Origin: Kryptolebias marmoratus
Lineage: Eukaryota; Chordata; Actinopteri; Cyprinodontiformes; Rivulidae
Assembly: GCF_001649575.2 (NCBI RefSeq)
Contig: NC_051435.1
Coordinates: 7,191,633-7,255,632, forward strand
DNA: 64,000 nucleotides
Direction of reading: 5' to 3'
Position numbers and translations under genes: made by a program. This document shows, piece after piece, positions 37,717-49,127 of the stretch. Position 1 is the first letter of the stretch; every line of letters begins with the position of its first letter. A model generated the notes under the pieces. That model had not been told where the DNA came from, did no database searches, and worked only from the letters and a program-made list of their open reading frames with translations.

Positions 37717-38643
37717 TCATTTACTGCATATTAACAATCCTAAAATTTGTTTTCTAATATCTGGCAGCTTGAGCCCATACACAAGAGGATTCAGAACAGG
37801 AGGAATAACAACAAACTCCAAAGATAAAACCACAGCAACAAAAAGATTTATATCTTCCACACGGTATCGACTCAGGGCGACGTCACAAAAAACTGTGATG
37901 GAATAAATGATGAATGAAACTAAGTGTGGCAGGCAGCTCTGTAACACTTTACTTTTAAACTCGGCTGATTTCTTCCAGCAGACGATAACAATTCGTAAAT
38001 ATGTGTACAGGACATAAGAAAGTGGGAAAAAAGTTGTAGTTATGCTAAAAATCATACCCAAAATATTGTTTTTAGTGGTGCTAATGCAGGATAATTTAAC
38101 CACATTCCAGTTGGCACAGAAGACTTTCTGTATCTCGTTACCACATAAAGGAAGCTGAGAAGACAAGAAAATGACTGTAATTATAATGAAAGCCGGATAA
38201 ATCCAAGCCAGCACTGACAACATGAAGACAGTTTTAGAAGTCATCTTACTGTGATAGTGTAAAGGATGACAAACAGCTACGTATCGATCATAAGCCATAA
38301 CACTGAGAATGGTCAGCTCATTGCAAGCGTACGTGTAAATGACATAAATCTGAGTGAAACAAGCAGGATGTGAGATCAAATGAGCATCAGACAGCAGGTC
38401 CATGAGAAACCTGGGGAAGAAACCAGTCGAGCCATACAGGGCGTTGGCTGATAACAAAGCAACAAACATATACATGGGCTGGTGCAGCGTTCTGTACTGG
38501 GAGATCACCACAATCAGCAGCAGATTGGCCGAGACAATGAAGCTGTAGAGCAGAACGCAAAAAGTAAAGGCCATGAAGCGGTAGTGTCCGATGTTCACAA
38601 ACATGGTGAGGTTAAAGTAAAAAGGGAGCGTGCTGTTTTCCAT
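37717..38643 (-). CDS. Olfactory receptor, subfamily A copy 2
   Basis: This is a 308-residue intronless odorant receptor with the start chosen at the ATG for MENST (38643). The frame runs further upstream only from a GTG. Residues 1-139 are identical to copies 1 and 4. TM4-TM5 carry its own set of changes (VFMLSVLAWIYPAFIIITV, then TTKNNILGMIFSI). Near TM6-TM7 it has TVFCDVALSRYRVED. All the usual motifs are intact (MAYDRYVAVC, SCLPHL, NPLVYG), so it is probably functional. Confidence 0.94.
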   Translation of the reverse strand: MENSTLPFYFNLTMFVNIGHYRFMAFTFCVLLYSFIVSANLLLIVVISQYRTLHQPMYMFVALLSANALYGSTGFFPRFLMDLLSDAHLISHPACFTQIYVIYTYACNELTILSVMAYDRYVAVCHPLHYHSKMTSKTVFMLSVLAWIYPAFIIITVIFLSSQLPLCGNEIQKVFCANWNVVKLSCISTTKNNILGMIFSITTTFFPLSYVLYTYLRIVIVCWKKSAEFKSKVLQSCLPHLVSFIIYSITVFCDVALSRYRVEDINLFVAVVLSLEFVVIPPVLNPLVYGLKLPDIRKQILGLLICSK

Positions 38644-38652
38644 TCCACTCAT

Positions 38653-39669
38653 CAAGAACCCAGTTTCCTGATGTTCTGCTGCCACACAAACTCTTATTTC
38701 TGTCTTAAGAAAACATTAGCTTCATTTAACAACACCTGTAAACAAAATACATTTAAATACAATGAAAGACAACATCAGATAAAGCCGATCAAACCTGCAG
38801 CAGTTTTATGTTAAAACAAGTTTCAATTCATCTGCTCTACATTGAAGTTTACATTCTTGGTCAGAGCTGTAAACAGATCACAAGTGAAGGTGAGGGAGGG
38901 AATTAGGAGACTTTAATGCTGCCTCGCTTCAGACGTCATCATTCTTTTTTCTACTCAGGAGAGTTCTGACACAAACAGGCATCTTCATGATTTTAATTTG
39001 ATGACCTTTGCAGCAGCTGTGATAAAAAAAAGGCAAAACATACTTCATTAGTTCCCATGTAAAATGTAATTGTTGTACACAGTTAATCAAAGGAAAATAT
39101 GTTGCTTTACTGACTGAGTTATAGCCTTTTGTCAAGGTAGCTGTTGTAGCCATCTTGAATTTTTAAAAAAGTTAGACATTTGTTAGCACTCAGAGCATGT
39201 ATAAGGGATTAATTTAACCTTCTACCACATCAAATTGTACATTCAAATTTTAAAATTTGACTAAATTGAAGCTAATAAAAAACTAATTAGTCAAAATATG
39301 TGTTGGGGATTACAGTCAACTACTACCATGCAAATTTAGAGCTCAAAATTTCTGTATTTGAATGAGTTAAAGCCGTTTGCCAAAGTAGCTATAGTGACCA
39401 TCTTGAATTAAAGAAAATGTGCAGATAACATCAGAGTAAAGGTCATGACCCAGTCAGACACCTGTGACCTGCACCCCTTGCCAAGGCTAAGTGATAAAGT
39501 ACCTTCTGAAAGTCTGCAGAAGATACAAAACATTTCCTACAGGCACCATCACAGAAACCAATAAGATGGTCTACAGCACAGGAACAGTGATCCTGGACCA
39601 CAAATGTTCAGGAGCATTGTCTCCCCTGGAGGAGAAAGGGGATAGAAGCTCAGATCAAGACAAGGCAAA
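38653..39669. repeat. Duplicated 5' flank of subfamily A receptor (unit 2)
   Basis: This is nearly identical to 34900-35915, including the internal direct repeat, with only scattered single-base changes visible (for example 'gctaaaaaaagg' versus 'gataaaaaaaagg'). It shows that the gene, flank and transposon moved as one block of at least 2.7 kb. Confidence 0.75.
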
Positions 39670-40578
39670 TACACTGTATTGCAAAAGGTATTCACTCATC
39701 GTCCTTCACACCCATCTGAACTTGAGTGGCAGCCCAATCTTCATCCATAGGGTTTAAAATGATATTGGCCAACCCTTTGCAGCTATAACTGCTTTAACTC
39801 TTCTGGGAAGGCTTTCCACAAGGCTTAGTAGTATCTTTATGGGAATTTTTGACCATTCCTCCAGAAGCTCATTTGTGAGATTAGACACTGATGTTGGTTG
39901 AGAAGACCTGGCTATCAGTCTCCACTCTAATTCATCCCAAAGGTGTTCTGTCAGGTTGAGGTCAGGACTCTGTGCAGGCCAGTCATTATCTTCCACACCA
40001 AACTCACTCATCCATGTCTTTATGGACCTTGCTTTGTGCACTGGTGGGCAGTCATGTTGGAACAGGAAGAGGCCATCCCCAAACTGTTGTCCAAAGTGTC
40101 TCAGGATACTGAAGCATCAGGAGTTCCTTTCACTGAAACTGAGCGGCCGGGACCAACGCCTGAAAAACAACCCCACACCATAATCCTCACTCCACCAGAC
40201 TTTATACTTGGCACAATGCATTTAGATAAGAACCATTCTCCTGGCAACCAACACACCCAGACTCTTCCATTGGATTCCCAGACAGAGAAGCATGATTTGT
40301 CACTCCAGAGAAGATGTCTCCACTGTTCTTCAGTCCAGTAGCTGCGTGCTTTACTCCACTGCATCCAAAGTTTTGCACTTGATGACGTAAGGCTTGGATG
40401 CAGCTGCTCGACCATGGAAACCCATTCCATTAAGCTCCCTTTGGTCTGTTCTTGAGCTAATCTTATGGCCACAGGAAGTCTGGAAGTCTGTAGTTATTGA
40501 CTCTGCAGAACGTTGGTGACCTCTGTGCTCTCTGCTCCTCACTCCTTGGTGAGTGAATACTTTTGGCAATATAGTGTA
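39670..40578 (-). mobile_element. Tc1-type transposon with both ends, internally deleted (unit 2)
   Basis: Both terminal repeats are present: tacactgtattgcaaaagg on the left, and the inverse gaatacttttggcaatatag ending in TGTA on the right. TA duplications flank it as expected for Tc1. At 909 bases it is shorter than an autonomous copy. The minus-strand transposase lacks its N-terminal DNA-binding domain (a deletion just inside the right repeat) and is broken into two frames (40101-40472 and 39754-40041). The catalytic-domain motifs SDKSCFSVWESNG and SPDLNLTEHLWDELEW are readable. It cannot encode active enzyme. Confidence 0.9.
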
Positions 40579-41326
40579 TATACTGAAGACACAATCTAGT
40601 TTAGGATTGCCAGTTGAAAAGTTACTGAGACAAAACTCCTTTTAAAATCCTCCTTTCACATTTATTTCAACCACTTTTGTGCTTGCAGTCAAAAATGACT
40701 GTCCCAGTATAACTGATTATAAATCCATGATAATATTTATATTATCACCAAATGTTATGATAAACCTTTTTATCAACGTCATCACTACATTAAAAAAAAT
40801 AGTCCAGACATCACTACCCACAACATCTGCTTAACGAAAGTGTTTTTTGACATTTGACCTGGGAAAATACTTTCTCTCAGTCAGATACTCTTTAATGTCT
40901 TGTATGTAGAGGTAAATGATGTTGATGCTTGGTTTGACTCTCGTTCAAGCTTCTTTTTTAAAAAAATTAAGCTCTTTCATAAACAAGTACAATAAATACA
41001 ACATGTTCCCATTAATATCTCAATACACATTAAAACTTACAGAATAGGAATCTGTGCGAACATAAAACTTCTGTGAGCCCTTAGGTTGATGGTTCTGCAC
41101 ATTTTTATTGGTTCAGCTGTTAATGTTTCCAGAGTTATTGTTTTCCTATAATCAACCAAATTTGGTCTTTTCATGGATGTAATGTTTTTTTTCTTTTTTT
41201 TCTTAAACTGCATAAATTTTCCTGGGGACAGAAAGAAGCAGATGCTGATTTTATACATTAGAAATCCCTCTCTTTGTACCTTCTGGAGACAAAATACCAT
41301 AATCAATTTTATATCCAACATTATCT
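40579..41326. other. Intergenic DNA, duplicated flank
   Basis: The part right of the transposon (about 40600-40790) matches 57945-58090, and the part near the next receptor matches 33290-33540 and 42930-43220. No gene is supported. Confidence 0.5.
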
Positions 41327-41623
41327 TCATTTATTGCATATTAATAATCCTAAAATGTGTCTTCTAATATCTGGCAGCTTGAGCCCATACACAAGAGGAT
41401 TCAGAACCGGAGGAATGACAACAAACTCCAAAGATAAAACCACAACAAGAAAAAGATTTATATCTTCCACACTGTATCGACTCAGGGCGATGTCACAAAA
41501 ACCTGCGATGGAATAAATGATGAATGAAACTAAGTGTGGCAGGCAGCTCTGTAACACTTTACTTTTAAACTCGGCTGATTTCTTCCAGCAGACAATAACA
41601 ATTCGTAAATATGTATACAGGAC
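41327..41623 (-). CDS. Olfactory receptor, subfamily A copy 3, C-terminal part only (assembly gap)
   Basis: Only the last 98 codons are present, from VLYTYLRIVIVCWKK at the end of TM5 through SCLPHL in TM6 and PPVLNPLVYGLKLPDIRRH to the stop at 41327-41329. The frame is intact up to the 100-base N run. The sequence after the gap (from 41724) is an unrelated repeat, not the rest of the gene. The true copy may be complete but unassembled, or this may be a collapsed or misjoined piece of copy 4, which it resembles most closely at the 3' end. Confidence 0.85.
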   Translation of the reverse strand, partial: VLYTYLRIVIVCWKKSAEFKSKVLQSCLPHLVSFIIYSIAGFCDIALSRYSVEDINLFLVVVLSLEFVVIPPVLNPLVYGLKLPDIRRHILGLLICNK

Positions 41624-41723
41624 NNNNNNNNNNNNNNNNNNNNNNNNNNNNNNNNNNNNNNNNNNNNNNNNNNNNNNNNNNNNNNNNNNNNNNNNNNNNN
41701 NNNNNNNNNNNNNNNNNNNNNNN
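41624..41723. other. Assembly gap (100 N)
   Basis: Exactly 100 N bases, the standard size for a gap of unknown length. It interrupts a receptor gene, so content and distance here are unknown. Confidence 0.98.
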
Positions 41724-41910
41724 CAGAGACAGCCTGAGGGAAGAAGCTGCTCCTGTGTCTGGTTGTTTTGGCGCACAGAGATCTGTAGCNGCCTCCCAGA
41801 GGGGAGAAGTTCAAACAGTTCGTGTCCGGGGTGTGTTGGGTCTGCAGAGATATTTCCCGCCCGTTTCCTGACTCTGGACAGGTACAGGTCCTGGATGGGG
41901 GGCAGGGGCT
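41724..41910. repeat. Dispersed repeat fragment after the gap
   Basis: Text such as 'tcctgtgtctggttgttttgg' style sequence and 'ctgactctggacaggtacag' matches, from memory, a common teleost interspersed repeat. One N (41790) lies within it. The family name is not certain. Confidence 0.5.
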
Positions 41911-43218
41911 ATTATCCATGATAATATTTATATTATCACCAAATATTATGATAAATCTTTTTATCAGCTTGTCTTATTATCAGCAGCACACATTTAGATC
42001 TTCTATTTATTTTTATGGCCTGTAGGTCTTCGTGATGTGAGCCCATCCAACTGTTTTTTAAATAAAAGAAAATTGGTTTATTTAGACAACAAGAACTTTG
42101 ACAAAAGGTGGTATCTTTTTTCCAAGAGACAATTTCTAAAACAGTCAAATCAGACCAGAAAACAACTAGGAGGCGAGTATTCTAATATATTGGTATTTAT
42201 AATATAAAACTTTGATTTCAAATTAAAGAAGAAAGTATTTTAAAAACAATATTCAACAAATTAATCAAAGGCCAGTGTTTTCAAGCTTTGAATGGCACTC
42301 TTTCAAATTCAGGAAAAGTATTACAGGGTACAATCCTAGTACTTACATGGACCATCCTTAAAGCACCCAGTAAGTACCACATAAGTACCAGGTACACAGT
42401 TTGTAGGTACAGGTAAGACCAGCCAGAGGCTGTCAGAAGTAATGAGCAGAGGGACACAGGACAGCAGCGATATGGCAGACAGCTAAACATTAGTCTTAGC
42501 AAAACAATGACTTTTTTGCCGTCTCTCCACTATTTAGCAGCATCAGCTGGAGGTCTTTTAAAGAGGTAAATGACAGAAACTCCATTCATGGTTTCATTGC
42601 TTTGCCAATATTGTTTATTTGTCATAGGCAATGAGGATAACAGATCGTGTGACTGAATTTATTGTAAAACATTAAATATCTAAACTGTGCTTCAGTGACG
42701 AACCCTTCGGTAAAGGGAACAAAAAATATAGTCCAGACATCACTACCCACAACATCTGCTTAATGAAAGTGTTTTTTGACATTTGACCTGGGAAAATACT
42801 TTCTCTCAGTCAGATACTCTTTAATGTCTTGTATGTAGAGGTAAATGATGTTGATGGTTGGTTTGACTCTCGTTCAAGGTTATTTTAAAAAAATTTTAAA
42901 GCTCCTTCATAAACAAGTACAATAAATACAACATGTTCCCATCAATATCTCAATACACAAAACTTCAGTGAGCCTTTAGGTTGATGGTGCTGCACATTTT
43001 TATTGGTTCAGCTGTTAATGTTTCCAGAGTTATTGTTTTCCTATAATCAACCAAATTTGGTCTTTTCATGGATGTAATGTTTTTTTCTTTTTTTTCTTAA
43101 ACTGCAAATTTTCCTGGGGACAGAAAGCAGCAGAGGCTTATTTTATACATCAGAAATCCCTCTCTTTGTACCTTCTGGAGACAAAATACCATAATCAATT
43201 TTATATCTGACATTATCT
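41911..43218. other. Intergenic DNA made of duplicated flanks
   Basis: The part at 41915-42065 matches 58040-58190, 42450-42720 resembles 36710-37000, and 42930-43218 matches 41000-41326. No gene is supported. The order of pieces differs from the other units, which means rearrangement or misassembly. Confidence 0.5.
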
Positions 43219-44145
43219 TCATTTATTGCATATTAATAATCCTAAAATGTGTCTTCTAATATCTGGCAGCTTGAGCCCATACACAAGAGGATTCAGAACA
43301 GGAGGAATGACAACAAACTCCAAAGATAAAACCACAGCAACAAAGCGATTTATATCTTCCACACTGTATCTACTCAGGGCGACGTCACAAAAACCTGTGA
43401 TGGAATAAATGATGAATGAGACTAAGTGTGGCAGGCAGCTCTGTAACACTTTACTTTTAAACTCGGCTGATTTCTTCCAGCAGACGAGAACAATTCGTAA
43501 ATATGTATACAGGACATAAAAAAGTGGGAAGAAAACTGTAGTTATGGTCAAAACCATACCCAAAATATTGTTGTTAGTGGTGCTAATGCAGGATAATTTA
43601 ACCACATTCCAGTTGGCACAGAAGACTTTCTGTATCTCGTTACCACATAAAGGAAGCTGAGCAGACAAGAAAATGACTGCAGCAACTATCAAGGCTGGAA
43701 AAATCCAAACCAGCGCTGACAACATGAGGACAGTTTTAGAAGTCATCTTACTGTGATAGTGTAAAGGATGACAAACAGCTACGTATCGATCATAAGCCAT
43801 AACACTGAGAATGGTCAGCTCATTGCAAGCGTACGTGTAAATGACATAAATCTGAGTGAAACAAGCAGGATGTGAGATCAAATGAGCATCAGACAGCAGG
43901 TCCATGAGAAACCTGGGGAAGAAACCAGTCGAGCCATACAGGGCGTTGGCTGATAACAAAGCAACAAACATATACATGGGCTGGTGCAGCGTTCTGTACT
44001 GGGAGATCACCACAATCAGCAGCAGATTGGCCGAGACAATGAAGCTGTAGAGCAGAACGCAAAAAGTAAAGGCCATGAAGCGGTAGTGTCCGATGTTCAC
44101 AAACATGGTGAGGTTAAAGTAAAAAGGGAGCGTGCTGTTTTCCAT
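43219..44145 (-). CDS. Olfactory receptor, subfamily A copy 4
   Basis: This is a 308-residue intronless odorant receptor with the start at the ATG for MENST (44145). Residues 1-139 are identical to copies 1 and 2. The next section (TVLMLSALVWIFPALIVAAV and on to GNEIQKV) is the same as copy 1. The TM5 region (MVLTITTVFFPLFYV) and TM6-TM7 loop (EDINRFVAV) differ. The C-terminus ends LGLLICNK. All receptor motifs are intact. It is a mosaic relative to its sisters. Confidence 0.94.
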   Translation of the reverse strand: MENSTLPFYFNLTMFVNIGHYRFMAFTFCVLLYSFIVSANLLLIVVISQYRTLHQPMYMFVALLSANALYGSTGFFPRFLMDLLSDAHLISHPACFTQIYVIYTYACNELTILSVMAYDRYVAVCHPLHYHSKMTSKTVLMLSALVWIFPALIVAAVIFLSAQLPLCGNEIQKVFCANWNVVKLSCISTTNNNILGMVLTITTVFFPLFYVLYTYLRIVLVCWKKSAEFKSKVLQSCLPHLVSFIIYSITGFCDVALSRYSVEDINRFVAVVLSLEFVVIPPVLNPLVYGLKLPDIRRHILGLLICNK

Positions 44146-44154
44146 TCCACTCAT

Positions 44155-44789
44155 CAAGAACCCAGTTTCCTGATGTTCTGCTGCCACACAAACTCTTATT
44201 TCTGTCTTAAGAAAACAATAGTTTCATTTAACAACACCTGTAAACAAAATACATTTAAATACAATGAAAGACAACATCAGATAAAGCCGATCAAACCTGT
44301 AAGTAGCATTACCACCACAAGTGAAGATGAGGGAGGAGATCAGGACTTTTTAATGCTTCCTCTCTTTGAGCGTCACTGTTTTGTTTTTTTTTACTCAGGA
44401 GACTTTTGACACAAACAGTCATTTTATTATGACTTTATTGTGATGACATGTGAAATAACTGTGATATAATATTGAAAAAATGAATAATTCTCATGTAAAA
44501 TGCAATTGTTGTAAAGTTAATTAATGGTGAAATAAAGTGTTTTTTATATAACATAAATCAAAAGAAAGTCATAAAAGGTGTTTGTTTTCTGAGTTTTTCA
44601 TTTTAAAAAATTACACTAATCTAAATTTAATAATAAAAGATTGAAAAAGTTACTAGTACGTATTACATGCCAAGCACAGGAACGCAAACAAAACAGTAAA
44701 TAGAAAATATGAATAGTGTAGGGGTAAAATGATTCACGAACACCATGTTTGAGCATAAGGTGGTTCATAAGTGTACTTAATAGCAGGCC
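44155..44789. other. 5' flank of subfamily A copy 4
   Basis: Homology to the flanks of the other A copies is near perfect only to about 44300, then drops to loose similarity, and the Tc1 insertion of units 1-3 is absent. No gene is supported. Confidence 0.55.
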
Positions 44790-45262
44790 TCCTTAGGCCC
44801 AAGGTCGATGATCAATATTGTAATCATGTCATCAGACATGCAGTCCTATGTTTTGGACACTCAGGTAAAGAGAGGGGCAGAGCTGTCAACTGATCACCAC
44901 CTGGTGGTGAGTTGGATCTGGTGGTTGGGGAGGCTGCTGGATAGACCTGGTAAACCCAAACAAGTAGTGAGGGTGAACTGGGAGTGTCTGGCAGAGTCCC
45001 GTGAATGTGAGATCTTTAACACACACCTCAGGGAGTTTATTTCTGTCTCCCAGGGGTAGTCAGGGACATGGAATCTGAATGAGCCATGTTCAGGGCCTCT
45101 ATGGCAGATGTGACTTCCAGGAACTGTGGCCTGAAGGTCACTGGTGCAGAGGACCAGCTGATGGATGCCAGCTGTGATGGAGGTCGTCAAGCTGAAGAAG
45201 GAGGCCTTTAGGGACTGGCTGTCCTTGAAGACTCCTGAAGCAGCTGACAGGTACAGGGTGGC
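44790..45262 (+). mobile_element. Non-LTR retrotransposon fragment (end of endonuclease region)
   Basis: The + strand frame at 44808-45059 reads YVLDTQVKRGAELSTDHHLV. The STDHHLV box is the C-terminal motif of an APE-type endonuclease of LINE elements. The fragment ends abruptly where a Tc1/mariner-like piece begins. The following part (45180-45262) overlaps in element coordinates with the next fragment (45533-45620), so two insertions or a duplication are involved. Confidence 0.75.
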
Positions 45263-45440
45263 CACTAATGCACCCCCATACCATCAGAGAGGCAGCCTTT
45301 GAACCAAGCCCTGACAATAGACTGAATGGACCCTCTCTTCAGTACTGATGATGTGGAGTCTGTAGTTTCCAAATAATTTTTTATTTGATTCTTCTGACCT
45401 CAGAACAGTTCTCCTCTTTGCCTCAGTCCATTTTAAATGA
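45263..45440 (-). mobile_element. Tc1/mariner-like fragment between two LINE pieces
   Basis: The stretch 'actaatgcacccccatacca' and the following 150 bases match part of the 30 kb, 49.6 kb and 62.1 kb copies. It has no ends and no usable coding frame. Confidence 0.65.
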
Positions 45441-45449
45441 CCTTTGGAA

Positions 45450-45960
45450 GACGGCAGCGTTTTCAGGAGCTATTACCTGAAGGTCATTGGTGCCTGTCGT
45501 GGTGGCAACCAGAGGATCCGCTGGTTTGATGGAGGCTGTCAAGCTGAAGAAGGAGGCCTTTAGGGATTGGCTGTCCTTGAGGACTCCTGAAACAGCTGAC
45601 AGGTACAGGGTGGCCAGAAGGTCTGCAGCTTCTGTGGTTGCAGATTCAAAAACTCAGACATGGGAGGTAATTTGAAGAGTCCATGGAGAAGGACTTTCGG
45701 TTGGCCTCGAGGAGGTTCTTGCAAACTGGGAAAAAAAAGCGGGCCGCATCTCAGACTGTGCTTGGTCTAGGTGGGGAACTGCTGACCTGGACTGTGGATA
45801 TTGTTGAGCTGTGGAAGGAGCACTTCGAGGATCTCCTTAATCCATCCACCATGTCCACCTTTGAGGAGACAGAGTCTGGGAACTCTGGGGAAGATGAGTT
45901 CATTAGCATGGCAGAAGTCACCAAGACAGTCATAGGAGCACTTACTGGGTACATAGTAAT
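45450..45960 (+). mobile_element. Non-LTR retrotransposon fragment (linker between endonuclease and reverse transcriptase)
   Basis: The frames at 45487-45675 and 45683-45994 (EAVKLKKEAFRDWL, ADRYRVARRSAASVV, KEHFEDLLNP) are the region between endonuclease and reverse transcriptase in fish LINEs. It is about 90% similar by eye to 49890-50330. It is truncated at about 45945, where the flanking duplication shared with 54690 begins. Confidence 0.75.
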
Positions 45961-48185
45961 AATACCAATCATTGGTTGGTTTATAGTCCAGTGACAGAAG
46001 TGTGATATTACAGTACAATTTTCTGAGACTAGGCTGACACAACTAAAGTATAAAGTCTGTCTTGGTCTCCTTGTTTTGAGACAGTCTGAGCAACCTGAAA
46101 CAGAAAGTTGTGTATGATCTGTACAAATTTGGCCTTTGTCACTTAAGTCCTTTAAATTGTTTAGAGTCAAGAAGAAAAGCATCCTTTAAAATGCATGAGA
46201 AAGACTTCAAATTATTAGACACTGTGACCAAAGTACTTAGATTAATCATTTTTATTTCTGTTGCACAGTTTAGCAGTTTGTACTTCGTACTAACTGCCAA
46301 ACTACCATTTGAGGGATGAAGATTTGTCATGATGTCTTTAATAATATTTGTACCAACATTGGTTATACAAAACTGTGAAGAAAATAATGTGAATATTATC
46401 AATGCACTGATATTGTTATAGTTCTTGTACAGTTTGATAAGTTAAAACAAAATCAGAAATCATGCTTTAAAAGAAAAAAGACTTTGAAGTGTTAGAAACT
46501 GTTTAATCCTGGTTCTAAAAGGTCACAGAGGTGAAAGAGTTGGTGTTGAAACTCCTCTTGGCTCTCCTGAGTAGTGCTGCCTAATTAATTGCTCCCAGAG
46601 GACAATTAGTTAATGACCTGTTGACCACCCATACCATAGTTACAGCACAAAACACATTCAACACAAAAACAACAACTCCCCTCTGAGGTACTTTGTATAA
46701 TTTTTAAACTACTTCTACTAATAAATGAAATTTAAAGTTTAAAACAAATAAGAGACCAGAACAATTTACCATTCTTTGTCTAAATAAACAAGGTATTAGT
46801 TTTTGTTAGTTTGTTTTTGAAGCCATCCAAAGGGCTCAGAATGTTCTAACCATTGGGTCATAATTATCTGGAGAAAGTCCACTCTGCTCCCTGACACCAG
46901 CTGTTTTCCACAGTAAACACAGTTTAGTCTGGAGAGTTGAAGTTTCATCAGTGTGGCTGCAAATTGCTGCACATTTATTTCTCTGATGTATAAAACGACT
47001 ACACACAAAGACAAACACATCAGAACAACAACAAAAAAGCTCCTGTGTAAAACTTTTTTGGTGGTAATGTTTTGGCCACACTGTCCTTCAGACAACCAAA
47101 TATTCGTTGATGATACTTGGTGTCTTCAGTTTCTTTATGAGTATGAACAGTTGAATAAATCCTGTTCAGTTCCATATATTTATATCTGAAAGCTGCTCAA
47201 TATGCTGATGCTGGCAACTCAGTTGTTCAACTTAGACAAGAACTGCTTTTAAACCAAATCTGTTCCTCCATGTTTAGTCAAAGTATACTCTGTTTATACT
47301 GTGATGTGTTGCAGGCCTAAACGGAAAAAATAAATCTGGAGTAAGGAAACTTAGAGAAGCAAACAGAACATAAAATATATTGTATTTATACTCTACAAAA
47401 ATTCATTTTAAAATCAAATGTATGTATAACAATGTTTTGGACTTCCTTTTGGTGGTTTCTGTCTGAACTTTTTTTTCTCTCTGCTTGAAAAGGCAAGGTT
47501 ATTTTGTGCTAAGTACCAAAAATACAAACTTTAATACCACAAATAAAATTATTTCACCCATCACTTCCTAACTGTGCATCTGTTAAATTTTGTCTCCTGT
47601 TATAGTTTAAATTACACTAAACAAAACCAGCAATAAAGCAATAAAAACTAAAGTGATAGCATGAAGACTCTTAATTTAATCATCATTAAATGTTTAATTA
47701 TTAGCATTTTTAAAAAAGTTTTAATACATTTTCTGAGAACAGGTACCATCAATGTCTAACATGCTTACAAGTAATAAAACCTGACAGTCAGCTGTGTTCT
47801 GACACTTCTAGTTCATCTATCACTAAGGAAAACAAATAATAAATTTTTTTGGCCCACATGGTAAACAAAAATACATTTCAGAGACAAATATGTGTGTTAA
47901 AATTAAATGATCTTCTATCTAAATGAAAAAAGTGCAGCTGAAAGCATCTAACTCTTTTCACTCCTTAAAATTACTGCACACACACAAATTTTGACCTTTT
48001 TGATCATTTCACATTCACACATTTGTTTATTCCTGGAAAATAATTCATGCATGCTTTAATTTGAATGTTTTAATCCAGACAAAAAAGAGGGTGGTTCTGT
48101 TGCCATAAAGCAAACATTTTCACTTTAAAGAAAACTTTTGTTTCTGATATGGAGAGTCCAACTTGAAATCACTCATCAGGATATA
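45945..48185. repeat. Duplicated intergenic blocks shared with 54690-55960 and 58200-58794
   Basis: The stretch 45945-47270 is similar to 54690-55960 (for example 'agactaggctgacacaac' and 'tgctgcctaattaattg'). The stretch 47330-48185 is similar to 58200-58794. No gene is supported. The 143-residue minus-strand frame at 45751-46182 crosses LINE sequence and is not a gene. Confidence 0.65.
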
Positions 48186-49127
48186 TCAGCCCAACCTGTT
48201 GAGTTGTTTGTTGAACTTACTCAGTCTCAAAAAGCTTTTTCGTACCTGAGTTAAATTAAGACCATATATGATAGGGTTAAATAGAGGGGGGATTATCAGA
48301 AACTGGATAGCCATTATGTTTCTCAAACTCTGCGCCATCAATTTGGATCCATATCGAGCGTACATGACATCAAAAAGAAGAGCAGCGGTGACATTAATCA
48401 GACAGAACAAATGGGGCATGCACGTCTGCAGGAACTTCTTCCTGCGCTCCTGATACTTTAAGGAGAACTTTACTAACTGCACATATGAACACATAATGAA
48501 AAGAGCATGGAGGAAATACAAAATTATAACACCATATCCAAAAATATTATTGGGTGTTATTGAATGACATGAAAGCATGAGGACAGACCAGTTATCACAA
48601 TATAGTTTATCTATGTGGGAGCCACATAACGTCAGGGTAGAGGTCATAATCATTGCAACAGACTGACTGATAATTGGCAAAAGTCTGGAGAAACACACCA
48701 AAAAGGCAACCTTTTGTTTTGTCATGATACCATGGTACTCCAGAGGGCGGCATATAGCCAAATATCGATCATAGGCCATCACAGCCAAAATAGAGTACTC
48801 AGTCGTTGAATAAGAATATATGAAAAAGACCTGCAAGATACAACCAGCATAAGATATGACATGAGTGTCAGCCAACAGGTCAAAGAGGAATTTCGGATGA
48901 AAGGCTGCTGTCCCATAAAGGCTGTTAAAGCACAGATTACACAAGAAGATGTACATGGGTTTATGAAGTTTTTCTTCAAATATGATCGTAAGAATGAGAG
49001 CCACATTCACAAGCAAAATCACACAGTAACAAAGCAGGTTTAGAGAGAAAAGAGTGACTCTGTACTTTGTCGTCATGTCCTTCAGGCCTGACAAGGTGAA
49101 GAACCCTAAAATGGTTGCATTGATCAT
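48186..49127 (-). CDS. Olfactory receptor, subfamily B copy 2
   Basis: This is a 313-residue intronless odorant receptor, start MINATILGFF at an ATG. It is identical to the 58.8 kb copy over residues 1-132 and from about 211 to the end; all differences fall between about 133 and 210 (TM4, extracellular loop 2 and TM5). Here it reads KQKVAFLV, SRLLPIISQSVAM and NNIFGYGVIILYF. Motifs VMAYDRYLAICRPLEYH, QTCMPHL and NPIIYGLNLTQVRKS are intact. Confidence 0.94.
   Translation of the reverse strand: MINATILGFFTLSGLKDMTTKYRVTLFSLNLLCYCVILLVNVALILTIIFEEKLHKPMYIFLCNLCFNSLYGTAAFHPKFLFDLLADTHVISYAGCILQVFFIYSYSTTEYSILAVMAYDRYLAICRPLEYHGIMTKQKVAFLVCFSRLLPIISQSVAMIMTSTLTLCGSHIDKLYCDNWSVLMLSCHSITPNNIFGYGVIILYFLHALFIMCSYVQLVKFSLKYQERRKKFLQTCMPHLFCLINVTAALLFDVMYARYGSKLMAQSLRNIMAIQFLIIPPLFNPIIYGLNLTQVRKSFLRLSKFNKQLNRLG

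Noticed and set aside
45751..46182. 143-codon minus-strand frame
   Set aside because: It runs across a LINE fragment and a duplicated intergenic block, with no domain.
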